The translations under genes were made by a program, and so were the position numbers. Below, in pieces: positions 8,002 through 16,049 of a DNA stretch of 32,155 nucleotides. A model generated the notes under the pieces. It was not told the origin of the DNA. It was given only the letters and a program-made list of their open reading frames with translations, and did no database searches. The DNA lies in NCBI GenBank assembly GCA_031552535.1, contig JAVBMJ010000026.1, positions 1 to 32,155 on the forward strand, in the 5' to 3' direction. Numbering within the stretch: position 1 is the stretch's first letter; each line of letters begins with the position of its first letter. The stretch is from JAVBMJ01 sp031552535 (GTDB lineage: Bacteria > Bacteroidota > Bacteroidia > Bacteroidales > Rikenellaceae).

Positions 8002-9231
8002 TTAAACTCCGGCGGGGGCTGCCACACATTCACATGTGGCGGCAATATAGGCTTTATCGAGCTCGATAATGTAGTCGCTCAACACGTTCATATAATTGAT
8101 GAACGCCTCGTAGGTCGACCCGTAGGGGTTGAAGTAGCTGTGCACGTCGCCATCCGAAAACCACTTCGTGGCCATATAGTAGAAATGGTCGGAGGTCTGC
8201 ATGAAACTCCACACATAGTTGAACCCTGCATTGTCGAGCGCCTTCACTTTATCTCGTTGCGCGTAGAGTTTATTGAAAGCCTCGTTTTGCAACTCGTTGC
8301 CAAGCCATGCCGTCACGTCGCGCTCCTCATCGGCCCACGACATCGGGTGCGGAGAATGAAGCACGGCAATAGGCTGGTGTTTGCGGGCCGCTTCCGACAC
8401 CGTGCAAAACTCAAGCCCCTTGCTTTTAAGCATAGCCTTGGGCAGGAGTTTCATAAACTCGAAAATACCCGTCTCGGCACACTGGTGCTCGCCGAAAGTT
8501 TCGTAATCCATGAAAAGGTTGATAACCTCGCCCGGAACTTCGTCAGAAATGAGCCACGACACATATTTGTCGACATTCAGCGGCCATTCGCCCCAACTGC
8601 GGTCAGAAAAACGAAACGCTATATCGTCACTTAACTTGTAATTACGCAGCAAAAGGCGCAATTTATGGTTTACCGCATTGGCATACACATAATTGGGACT
8701 CTTCCAGCCGAGGATATGCTTGGCTCCCTCGGCCAGCATAGTGGTAAATCCCATGTCGGCAACCATATCGCCTATCTGGTCGGAGTAGATCAACTCGGTG
8801 TTGCGGAACGCCTCAGGCTTCTGCCCGAACTCGCGCTCTATCATATCGCTGTGGCGGCGCACCTGTTCCTCGAACTCCTCGCGGCTGATCAACGCGGCCA
8901 ACGAGTGGGAGTAGGTCTCACCCAAAAACTCGACGCATCCCGTGGCAGCCAACTCGCGGAAACTGTCCAGAACCTGCGGAGCATAAGAGCGGAACTGCTC
9001 AACAGCCAGACCGGTTATAGAGAACGATACCTTGAAGGCTCCCTTATTTTCCTTTATCAACTGGAGAAGCAGTTTATTCATCGGCAGGTAACACAACGAC
9101 GCCACCTTCTGCATGATCGAACGGTTAGACGGATCGTCGAGGTAGTTATGATCTTTACCCATATTGAAGAACCGGTACTTTTTCAACCTCAGCGGCTGGT
9201 GAACCTGAAAATAAAAGCAAACGCTTTTCAT
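8002..9231 (-). CDS. GH57 alpha-amylase-type glycoside hydrolase
   Basis: The 409-residue protein has no signal peptide, so it should act in the cytoplasm on alpha-1,4-glucans such as glycogen or maltodextrin. The GH57 signature blocks are present in order: FQVHQPLR (8-15), EFLGETYSHS (101-110), FRNTELIYSD (142-151, nucleophile Glu146) and LFMDYETFGEH (239-249, acid/base Asp242). It is the last gene of a three-gene minus-strand operon, after a glycogen-synthase-like GT4 and a debranching enzyme; the gap to the GT4 gene is 112 bases. Similar short GH57 proteins are typical of Bacteroidetes glycogen loci. The exact specificity (hydrolase or transferase) cannot be read from the sequence. Confidence 0.9.
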   Translation of the reverse strand: MKSVCFYFQVHQPLRLKKYRFFNMGKDHNYLDDPSNRSIMQKVASLCYLPMNKLLLQLIKENKGAFKVSFSITGLAVEQFRSYAPQVLDSFRELAATGCVEFLGETYSHSLAALISREEFEEQVRRHSDMIEREFGQKPEAFRNTELIYSDQIGDMVADMGFTTMLAEGAKHILGWKSPNYVYANAVNHKLRLLLRNYKLSDDIAFRFSDRSWGEWPLNVDKYVSWLISDEVPGEVINLFMDYETFGEHQCAETGIFEFMKLLPKAMLKSKGLEFCTVSEAARKHQPIAVLHSPHPMSWADEERDVTAWLGNELQNEAFNKLYAQRDKVKALDNAGFNYVWSFMQTSDHFYYMATKWFSDGDVHSYFNPYGSTYEAFINYMNVLSDYIIELDKAYIAATCECVAAPAGV

Positions 9232-9343
9232 ATTCGCAATATTTAATTTAACTTTTAATCATTTTATCCCGGCACAAAGGCAACCATCCGCAGACCCGCC
9301 ACCGGTCATCCCGGTTACCCCGGTCATGCACCACACCTCAGCG

Positions 9344-10633
9344 CTACAGCACCGATTCGTACACCCGTTTAACTTCAGCCGCGGCGTTGTCCCACTTAAG
9401 GCCGGTAACCTCCTCCAGACCCTTGCGCGAGAACATCTCCGCCAGCGCCGGGTATTTTACCAAACCGTAGATAGCATCGGCCATAGCGTCGACATCCCAA
9501 TAATCCACTTTTACAGCATAGTCAAGCACCTCGGCCACACCCGACTGCTTGGATATGATCACAGGCACATGGGAGCGCATAGCCTCCAGCGGCGATATCC
9601 CGAAAGGCTCCGACACAGACGGCATAACATAAACGTCGCTAAGCGAAAACATCTTCTGCACGTCGTCGCCCTTCAAAAAGCCCGTGAAATGGAACCTGTC
9701 GGCGATCCCCAGCTTCGCCACGCGGCGTATGACATGGTTCATCATGTCGCCGCTGCCGGCCATAACAAACCTTACGTTCGGTATCCTTTTGAGCACCTTG
9801 GCTGCCGCCTCGACAAAATAATCAGGGCCTTTCTGGTATGTGATACGTCCCAGGAATGTAACTATCTTGTCATCCACGCCACGCTCAGCTTCGCTTCCGG
9901 AGTTAGCCGCAAAACGAACGGCATTATGTACCGTGACCACCCTGTCGGCCGGAACACCATATTTATCTATGACAATCCTGCGCGTGAGGTTGCTAACGGC
10001 TATGACCCTGTCGGCAGCGTGCATCCCCGCCCGCTCGATATTATATACGCTCTGGTTGACGCTTTCACCGCTGCGGTCGAACTCCGTGGCGTGCATATGC
10101 ACGACCAGAGGCTTTCCCGATACCCGCTTGGCGGCTATACCTGCGTAATAGGTCAGCCAGTCGTGGGCGTGTATCACATCGAACTGTCCCTCCAAATCAC
10201 GGGCCACCTGTGCGGCCACCATTGCATAACGCGCCACCTCTTCCATGAGGTTGGCCCCGTACTTCCCCGAAAAGGTATACCGCTCGGTCCATACGTCGCC
10301 CGACCCGGGAACAAAACCGGTCTTATGGAACTCTTCGTTGCGCGATTCGAACTCCTCGGGCGAGATGTAAGGCACCATATTCGAGTCGATGTGGATGAAA
10401 GTCAACTTATCCCAGATGTCCTGCCCTCCCGCGACATTGCCGTACACAGCCTCTACGTCGCTGGCGTTAAGCACACGTATGAAACGCTGGTCTTCATCGC
10501 CATACGCATGCGGCACTACGAATGTGACCTTAACGTCGTGTTTGGCCAGACCACGGGTCAACCCGTAACAAGCCGTGCCCAAACCTCCTGCAATGTGGGG
10601 AGGAAACTCCCATCCGAACATCAATACTCTCAT
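9344..10633 (-). CDS. Glycogen synthase-like glycosyltransferase (GT4 family)
   Basis: The 429-residue cytoplasmic protein has the two-Rossmann GT-B fold. The N-terminal acceptor side has WEFPPHIAGGLGT (8-20), with the GGLG loop of starch/glycogen synthases. IHAHDWLTYYAG lies at about 154-165. The C-terminal half starts with FLGRITYQKGPD (260-271) and has the E-x7-E nucleotide-sugar motif EPFGISPLE (Glu342, Glu350). It probably extends alpha-1,4-glucan chains from a nucleotide sugar. Its neighbours, a debranching enzyme upstream and a GH57 amylase downstream, support a role in glycogen metabolism. The ATG at 10633 starts directly with the Rossmann strand MRVLMFGWEFPP. GT4 rather than GT5 is my reading of the sequence. 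Confidence 0.9.
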   Translation of the reverse strand: MRVLMFGWEFPPHIAGGLGTACYGLTRGLAKHDVKVTFVVPHAYGDEDQRFIRVLNASDVEAVYGNVAGGQDIWDKLTFIHIDSNMVPYISPEEFESRNEEFHKTGFVPGSGDVWTERYTFSGKYGANLMEEVARYAMVAAQVARDLEGQFDVIHAHDWLTYYAGIAAKRVSGKPLVVHMHATEFDRSGESVNQSVYNIERAGMHAADRVIAVSNLTRRIVIDKYGVPADRVVTVHNAVRFAANSGSEAERGVDDKIVTFLGRITYQKGPDYFVEAAAKVLKRIPNVRFVMAGSGDMMNHVIRRVAKLGIADRFHFTGFLKGDDVQKMFSLSDVYVMPSVSEPFGISPLEAMRSHVPVIISKQSGVAEVLDYAVKVDYWDVDAMADAIYGLVKYPALAEMFSRKGLEEVTGLKWDNAAAEVKRVYESVL

Positions 10634-10948
10634 GATACCTTATTTTTGAATCTTTTTATTTTTCCCATTCCGCCCCGACATCCTTTCCCGAAATATACCA
10701 CGTCATCCGGCCTCTATTGAATCCTTCGCCTCCTTTCCCGCACCCGGACTTCTCTAACTACTATCCTTCCTCCGTTCACCATGTTATCTCCATTCTCTCC
10801 CGCTTCTCCCCTCCTCCCCGGCAGTTATCACATCTCCTTTCCCGGCCTTCCCATTTCTTACGCCTCTTCCCCGCTACTCCTTCTCCGTTGCTCCTTCTTC
10901 ACCCCCTTCTTCACCTCCCTGCTTCACCCACTACCCGCCCACGGCAAC
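10634..10948 (-). other. 315-bp purine-rich spacer inside the glycogen operon
   Basis: There is no convincing gene here. On the plus strand about four bases in five are C or T, with many TCC/CTCC units from about 10660 to 10945. The transcript of the operon is thus very rich in GGA, GGAG and GAAGG. I see no clean hairpin terminator. Confidence 0.6.
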
Positions 10949-12880
10949 TTATTGTTTGTGGAGGTCGATCATCTCCTGTATGCGCAGTATGGCTGCTACA
11001 CTCCAGGCTTGCGAGATGGCACCGCGCTGGCTGTGCGGAGGATCGCCGTCGTATATCTCGCATATCGAACCTATACCGTAGGAGTTTATGTCCTCCTCGA
11101 ACGAGGCTATTATCTCTTCGGCTTCGGCGAGATAGCCGCTGCCGTAAATATCGAAATTGGTCTTCACATAGTGCTCAAGCAACCACGGCCACACCGTGCC
11201 CTGATGATACTGCCTGTCGCGTGTGGGCTGGTCGCCCCCGTAGCGCCCCTCGTACATGGGATTGCGGGGCGACAACGTGCGTAATCCCTTGGGAGTAAGC
11301 AAATGTTGCTTCACCACCGAAATCACCGCCATGATCTTGTCCTGCGACAGCATCACATAAGGAAGCGAGCAGGCTATTATCTGGTTGGGGCGTATGAAAC
11401 GGTTCTGCCCGCTACCATCGACATAATCAGCCAGATGCCCTTTATCGGCTACCCAAAATGTTTCGACAAACGATTTTGCCGTTTTAGCCGCTTCTTTTTG
11501 CCACGCTTTCGCAAAAGTTTTGGGCCCGAACTTACCGGCCAACTCCGCCACATAGCAAACGGCATTGTACCACAGGGCGTTGATCTCCACCTGGTAGCCG
11601 TCGCGGCCCGTAACGGGTACGCCGTCGACCATGGCATCCATCCAGGTCATGGCATGAGTAGGACTCGACGCCCAAACCAATCCGTTGTCGTGCAGCGCTA
11701 TCACACCACCCACTCCCCTTTGGTAGGCCTCAAGCACGTCGCGCATTTTTCCGCCGTAGGATTTCCATATATCTTCAGCTCCCGCATACTTCTCATATTG
11801 CTGCAACGCCCAAACGAACCACAACGGCGCGTCGACCGAATTGTAAGCCGTGCCCATGTTGGGGAACAGCCCGTCTTTCATCTCGGACGTCATCGTGTCG
11901 ATAACGTCGCGGAACGACACCAACCTGTTCTGGGTCAGGGTTATCCCCGGCAACGCTATAAAAGTGTCGCGGCCCCAGCGTCCGAACCACGGGAATCCCG
12001 CTATGACTTCCTTTCGCTCACCGCGTTGGGCCACAAACTGGCGGGCCGAGTGGCGCAGGCACGAAAGGAAATCGTTCTTGTCCGAACGGCTCGCGTACTC
12101 CATATCAAATATCTCGCCGATCTTGGCCGGATCGACCTCTTCGGTGCAACACGAAAATATTATACTCTGTCCCTGAGCTATGGCAGCCTCGAAATAGCCC
12201 GTCGTCAACAGGTCCTCATGGGCCGGATAGCCGCGCTTTATCTCCTCGGGATACTCGAAACGGTAATACCAGTCGGGAGCGGCCACGAATTCGCACGCCG
12301 GATCGCCTGTTTGCATATGCAGCCACGGGAAACCTTCATACAGGCGGCTCTTGACACCGCCGGCAATCGGATACGAATGGCCGTCGGCGAACATATTGGC
12401 GCTGCTCAGCGAATGGGCGTCCCTGAACGCCAAAAACGGGCGCAGACGCAATTTAGTGGGCGAATGAGCCTCAAGCAGCGTATATTTTATGAGCAACTGG
12501 GCGCGATTCTGTATCCAGAGCATCTCCTTGCGCAATACGACACCACCGACACGGTAGGTTATGGTCGGGGCCGGGGTGTATTTGAAATCGGTAATATATT
12601 TATGTCCGCGGGGTTCGTAGATGCCGGGGAAACGGTGCAATGCAAGGTTGAAAGACTGCCCCTGTTGCATCACGGTTTCGTCGAGCGACGAGAGAAGCAC
12701 ATAGTTGCGTTCGTCTCCGTCGCTTATCGGGCATACCATCAGCCCGTGATACTTGCGCGTGTTGCAACAAACGATAGTAGTGCTCATGTAGCCGCCTGCA
12801 CGGTTCGTGCTCAGCATCTCCCTCTGCAGGGAATATTCGAGGTTCCCCAGGCTACTCTTATCGAAATTCAGTACTGCCAT
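10949..12880 (-). CDS. Glycogen debranching enzyme (amylo-alpha-1,6-glucosidase, GH133-type)
   Basis: The 643-residue protein removes alpha-1,6 branches from glycogen. The N-terminal domain (about 1-240) begins MAVLNFDKSSLGNLEYSLQREMLSTNRAGGYMS, as in the bacterial/archaeal GDE_N family. The C-terminal catalytic (alpha/alpha)6 barrel (about 270-635) has the family motifs GFPWFGRWGRDTFIALPG, THAMTWMDA, YQVEINALWYNA, YHQGTVWPWLLEH and SICEIYDGDPPHSQRGAISQAWS. It is the first gene of the operon and follows a 362-bp non-coding region with a likely promoter. There is no signal peptide, so it acts on cytoplasmic glycogen. Length and motifs are complete. Confidence 0.95.
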   Translation of the reverse strand: MAVLNFDKSSLGNLEYSLQREMLSTNRAGGYMSTTIVCCNTRKYHGLMVCPISDGDERNYVLLSSLDETVMQQGQSFNLALHRFPGIYEPRGHKYITDFKYTPAPTITYRVGGVVLRKEMLWIQNRAQLLIKYTLLEAHSPTKLRLRPFLAFRDAHSLSSANMFADGHSYPIAGGVKSRLYEGFPWLHMQTGDPACEFVAAPDWYYRFEYPEEIKRGYPAHEDLLTTGYFEAAIAQGQSIIFSCCTEEVDPAKIGEIFDMEYASRSDKNDFLSCLRHSARQFVAQRGERKEVIAGFPWFGRWGRDTFIALPGITLTQNRLVSFRDVIDTMTSEMKDGLFPNMGTAYNSVDAPLWFVWALQQYEKYAGAEDIWKSYGGKMRDVLEAYQRGVGGVIALHDNGLVWASSPTHAMTWMDAMVDGVPVTGRDGYQVEINALWYNAVCYVAELAGKFGPKTFAKAWQKEAAKTAKSFVETFWVADKGHLADYVDGSGQNRFIRPNQIIACSLPYVMLSQDKIMAVISVVKQHLLTPKGLRTLSPRNPMYEGRYGGDQPTRDRQYHQGTVWPWLLEHYVKTNFDIYGSGYLAEAEEIIASFEEDINSYGIGSICEIYDGDPPHSQRGAISQAWSVAAILRIQEMIDLHKQ

Positions 12881-13012
12881 GATTTCCTGTATCTAAAATG
12901 TTGGTTTTACCATATTTACCCCTACAAAAATTTGTATGCGTAAATTTAATGAAAATTTGCGAATAATGAAAGCCCGAAGCCTGTTTTTTGCAAATTCTTT
13001 CACAAGGCGCCA

Positions 13013-13020
13013 CAAAGGTA
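13013..13020 (-). promoter_or_regulatory. Likely -7 box for the glycogen operon
   Basis: The minus strand reads TACCTTTG, a perfect TAnnTTTG, about 130 bases upstream of the debranching enzyme start. The -33 region (CTGG, about 20 bases further upstream) only partly matches TTTG. The surrounding 12881-13118 is AT-rich and holds no other gene. Confidence 0.5.
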
Positions 13021-13118
13021 CGAATTAAAACATTGTCTGCCAGTGTAAAACAATATTATATTATTATTAACAAATTGTTGTTAACATGGTTAACCCCGCG
13101 ATTTACATCGCCTGCCGG

Positions 13119-13205
13119 TCAGATCATTGACTGCGTTTTACGGCCTTCGTTACCGGACACAGCAGCCAGGGAGTATGTATAAATTTCTATAATAAATTCA
13201 TACAT
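13119..13205 (-). other. Possible 28-residue peptide ORF
   Basis: The minus strand has ATG at 13205 followed by MYEFIIEIYTYSLAAVSG and NEGRKTQSMI, then TGA at 13121-13119. It starts 38 bases after the stop of the HprK-like kinase gene. The nearest GGAG lies about 12 bases upstream. The first third is encoded inside an inverted repeat (13161-13219), which argues against it being a gene. It is listed only as a candidate precursor for the adjacent PqqD/kinase/exporter cassette. Confidence 0.15.
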
Positions 13206-13219
13206 ACTCCCGGGCTGCT
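13161..13219. repeat. 20-bp inverted repeat downstream of the HprK-like gene
   Basis: AGCAGCCAGGGAGTATGTAT at 13161-13180 pairs with 13200-13219 with one mismatch; the loop is 19 AT-rich bases. It may end the long minus-strand transcript, although no T-run follows on that strand. Confidence 0.6.
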
Positions 13220-13242
13220 CCTGAACGGGTGACTGGCAATGG

Positions 13243-14136
13243 CTATATCAGGCCGTCTTTTTTCAGGGTATCGAATACGAGCCGGGCCGCTCCGGCATCG
13301 GGCAGGCATTCGAGGTGGTATACGGGGGTTTGTTTCAGTAGTGGCGAAAGAATGGCGTAAACCCGGTCGGACAGTGCCGCGTCGTACCCGAATGACGGAG
13401 GGCATGAGGGTTGTATGGCCCCCAGTGCTGCGATTGTCGGGAGCCGTTTTATGGTGTTGTGCGGCGCCTGACTCAGGCGCACTATGGCTGATAGCGGCGC
13501 GCTACGGTCTTTGTAGCACGGCGTTTTGCCGCTCCACGGCGACCCGTAAACACGGATGCCGTTCCCGTCCGCATTCACCATCGGGCTGTCGTCGTTGAGC
13601 AACTCCGTACCGGGAATATTCTTGAGCCACAGACGTGTGTGGGTGCTTTTCCCGGTGCCCGACTCTCCCAGGAACATCACCGCCATGCCTTCTGCACATA
13701 TGGTAGATGCGTGGACGGCCACCACTCCCTGCGGCAGTGCGGCCACTCCATACGCCATCCATACCGCAAAACGGAGCAGGTGGACCGGTGTCGTGGCGTC
13801 CATGCCGGTGCGGGCGCGGAAGATGCCCTCCTCCTCTGTGATCCGCATAAGGAATCGTCGTCCTCCTTCTTCGGTCATCCCGAATACTATCGTCTCTGCG
13901 TCACGGGCGAAATCGCATTTTACGGCTGTCGGCACATCGCGGAAATCGAACGTGTGCAACGGCGTCGCGTCCCAGTCGTCGACGCCGGCTCCCAATTCCA
14001 CAGTCAGGCGGGGTGGCGCGGCCGGTGTGCATCTCACGGCATCTCTGCGGAAAGGCGCGAATCCGGCAATGTGGTCCAGCCCAGGCCCCGAAACCTCTAC
14101 CGTCACCCCGGCTATTTCATAGTTTACCATTTGCAT
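13243..14136 (-). CDS. HprK-like serine kinase / PEPCK-type P-loop protein of a peptide-modification cassette
   Basis: The 297-residue protein resembles the HPr-kinase-like proteins found in lasso-peptide and PqqD-linked clusters, where a homologue (paeninodin kinase) phosphorylates the C-terminal Ser of the precursor. Visible motifs are Walker A GESGTGKST at 157-165, the acidic pair in LLNDDSPMV (Asp182, Asp183) and the glycine loop GSPWSGK at 198-204, spaced as in the HprK catalytic domain. The N-terminal 130 residues are a separate, unrecognised beta-rich domain. It lies 170 bases downstream of the ABC exporter gene, and that gap is a MITE. An alternative start is two codons downstream (ATG at 14130). 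The substrate is not visible in the window. Confidence 0.75.
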   Translation of the reverse strand: MQMVNYEIAGVTVEVSGPGLDHIAGFAPFRRDAVRCTPAAPPRLTVELGAGVDDWDATPLHTFDFRDVPTAVKCDFARDAETIVFGMTEEGGRRFLMRITEEEGIFRARTGMDATTPVHLLRFAVWMAYGVAALPQGVVAVHASTICAEGMAVMFLGESGTGKSTHTRLWLKNIPGTELLNDDSPMVNADGNGIRVYGSPWSGKTPCYKDRSAPLSAIVRLSQAPHNTIKRLPTIAALGAIQPSCPPSFGYDAALSDRVYAILSPLLKQTPVYHLECLPDAGAARLVFDTLKKDGLI

Positions 14137-14151
14137 GCGCAGATTTTCTTA

Positions 14152-14306
14152 GAAACTGTTTGGATTGGATTTGTTAACGAGATTTTTTATATCGTTTTGC
14201 CGATGATTTTTCGGGGTGGGATGCGGCCCCTGTTTAACGAATCACACTGCGGGGAAGCGCGGAAAAGAGGATAAAAGAACGGGATTAATAAATTCAAAAC
14301 AGCTTC
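14152..14306. mobile_element. MITE copy 2 (155 bp, TTA target duplication)
   Basis: The left end GAAACTGTTTGGATT (14152) and the right end, whose complement reads GAAGCTGTTTTGAATT (ending 14306), are degenerate inverted repeats. They are flanked by TTA at 14149-14151 and 14307-14309. The complement of this element aligns with copy 1 at 2355-2514 (shared CGTTCTTTT and CCTCTT blocks). The right-hand TTA is the stop codon (TAA on the minus strand) of the ABC exporter gene. Confidence 0.65.
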
Positions 14307-16049
14307 TTATTTGTCGAGATCTATTATGCGGTCGCAGAACTCCAGAGACGAAGGACGGTGCGAGATGGCGATTACGGTCAACTCCCTGTTCCTGCGCGAC
14401 ACATCGTTGATGGCTGCCGTGACATCAGACTCGGTGGTGGGGTCGAGCGACGAAGTGGCCTCGTCGAAGAACAACACCTGAGCCTGTTTGTACAACGCAC
14501 GGGCGATGCCTATCCGCTGGCGCTGTCCCCCCGAGAGCCGGCATCCCGACTCCCCGAGCACGGTGTCGATCCCCGACGCGAGGCTGTCGGCGAATCCGTC
14601 GAGGCGGACCTGCCGCAGGACCTCGCCTATACGTCCGCGGTCGATACTTGCCGGATCCGCGCCGAAAGCTATATTCTGAGCGAGCGAAGCATCGAGAATG
14701 AAGACCTCCTGAGGCACATAACCCGTCATGGCGTGCCACGCGTTGAGGTTGTGCGGGCCGAGTTCCGTCCCGTCCACGGTGATCCTGCCTCCCGTCGGGG
14801 GATAAAACCCGAGCATGAGGTTGAACAGCGTGCTCTTGCCTGCTCCCGACGCCCCCCGTATCCCTATCCGTTCGCCCCGAAGGACCGTCATCGAAATCCC
14901 GTCTATAACCGGGGCTTCCACGGGAGAAGAATCCGGATACCGGAATGTTACGTTGTCGAGACGCAACTCGTGCCTGAAGGTTAGCCTTCCCGCCTGTTCG
15001 CTGCCTGCCGCACTGGATTCTGCCGACGTTGTGTCTCCTTTCTCTCCGGAGCCCGTTTCTCCGGCTAACGCTTCGGCGATTATGTCGGCCGTGTAGGCGC
15101 AGTTCCTCACCTGCGCCCAGCCGTTGATCAGAGACCGTGCCGCGGGCAGGAGCCTGAGGGCGGCCACGGCGAAGATGCCGAAGGTGACCTTCATCGTGCC
15201 ATCACCGCCGCCGGAGAGCAGCACCATAGCGACCATGCCTCCTACAACACAAATTTCGATCACCCCCTGGGGCATGCGCAGTATGCGGTCGGTGTGGGTC
15301 CGGTAATGCGACACTGCGGCGAGCCCCTCCGAAAAGCGGCGGTTCATCGACCCGAAAGCGTCGTTGATCTCCACTTCGGCATATCCGCGGAAGGTCTCGG
15401 CCACTACACACATCTGCATGCGCCGTGCCTCGTTTTCCGCCCTGCCGTAACTTGCCAGCCTGCGCCGCACGGCGCGGGAATATATCCACATTACCGGCCC
15501 CAGGCACGCCACCAACGCTATCGCCGCCACCGGAGCCCAGGCCATCAGCGCGCACAATATTAAAAGTACCAGTGCCGCTTCGCCCGCCATCGACAACATA
15601 GGTGCCAGAACTCCCTGGGCAAAGGCGTAACACGCCAAATTGACTTTATGCGACAGATCGGACGAGTTGGACGATTTAATGAAAAGCAGCCCCCTGCGGT
15701 AGTAGTTTTCGAAAAGACGGGAAGAAAAATAACTGTACAGCGATGTCACATAGCGCGTCTGGAACGTCCCCAGCGAGACGGTAGCCATATTTTTCAATAC
15801 GATGAAAGCCAATGCAGCACAGCAGACCGCTAACGGGAAACCGGCGCCGCCCGCCACCGCAGCCGGAACATGCAGCCGCCGGGCCAATGCCGCGCCCTCC
15901 CCCGGATCGAGGATCATGGCCAGCAACGGCATCATGGCCGCGAGTCCGGCGAAGTCGAGTCCGGCACGCAACAGCACCGACATAGCCACCGCGGCTCCCC
16001 GCCGCCGTTTGCCGGCAGGGATAAGTCGTAATATCGCCTGGAGGTTCAT
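14307..16049 (-). CDS. ABC exporter (fused membrane and ATPase domains)
   Basis: The 580-residue half-transporter has an N-terminal membrane domain (about 20-310, roughly six hydrophobic helices) without a C39 peptidase domain. The ATPase domain has Walker A GASGAGKST, the signature LSGGQRQRIGIARAL, Walker B VLFFDEATSSLD and the H-loop AISHR. Such D-type exporters ship finished peptides in lasso-peptide clusters; other family members flip lipid-linked sugars. It overlaps the nucleotidyltransferase gene by four bases (ATGA), so they are co-translated. The protein ends abruptly at CDRIIDLDK, where most relatives have a few more residues. The stop codon coincides with the target site of a MITE, so a short C-terminal tail may have been lost. 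Confidence 0.9.
   Translation of the reverse strand: MNLQAILRLIPAGKRRRGAAVAMSVLLRAGLDFAGLAAMMPLLAMILDPGEGAALARRLHVPAAVAGGAGFPLAVCCAALAFIVLKNMATVSLGTFQTRYVTSLYSYFSSRLFENYYRRGLLFIKSSNSSDLSHKVNLACYAFAQGVLAPMLSMAGEAALVLLILCALMAWAPVAAIALVACLGPVMWIYSRAVRRRLASYGRAENEARRMQMCVVAETFRGYAEVEINDAFGSMNRRFSEGLAAVSHYRTHTDRILRMPQGVIEICVVGGMVAMVLLSGGGDGTMKVTFGIFAVAALRLLPAARSLINGWAQVRNCAYTADIIAEALAGETGSGEKGDTTSAESSAAGSEQAGRLTFRHELRLDNVTFRYPDSSPVEAPVIDGISMTVLRGERIGIRGASGAGKSTLFNLMLGFYPPTGGRITVDGTELGPHNLNAWHAMTGYVPQEVFILDASLAQNIAFGADPASIDRGRIGEVLRQVRLDGFADSLASGIDTVLGESGCRLSGGQRQRIGIARALYKQAQVLFFDEATSSLDPTTESDVTAAINDVSRRNRELTVIAISHRPSSLEFCDRIIDLDK

Noticed and set aside
9326..10720. A 464-residue plus-strand open frame opposite the GT4 gene (and similar long frames opposite the debranching, GH92 and NagB/PIG-L genes).
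   Set aside because: These are antisense shadows of clear GC-rich genes; they show no domain and have His/Arg-rich composition.
10717..11298. Plus-strand ORFs running from the pyrimidine-rich spacer into the debranching gene.
   Set aside because: They consist of Ser/Pro/Leu-rich low-complexity sequence caused by the CT tract, then antisense of a real gene.
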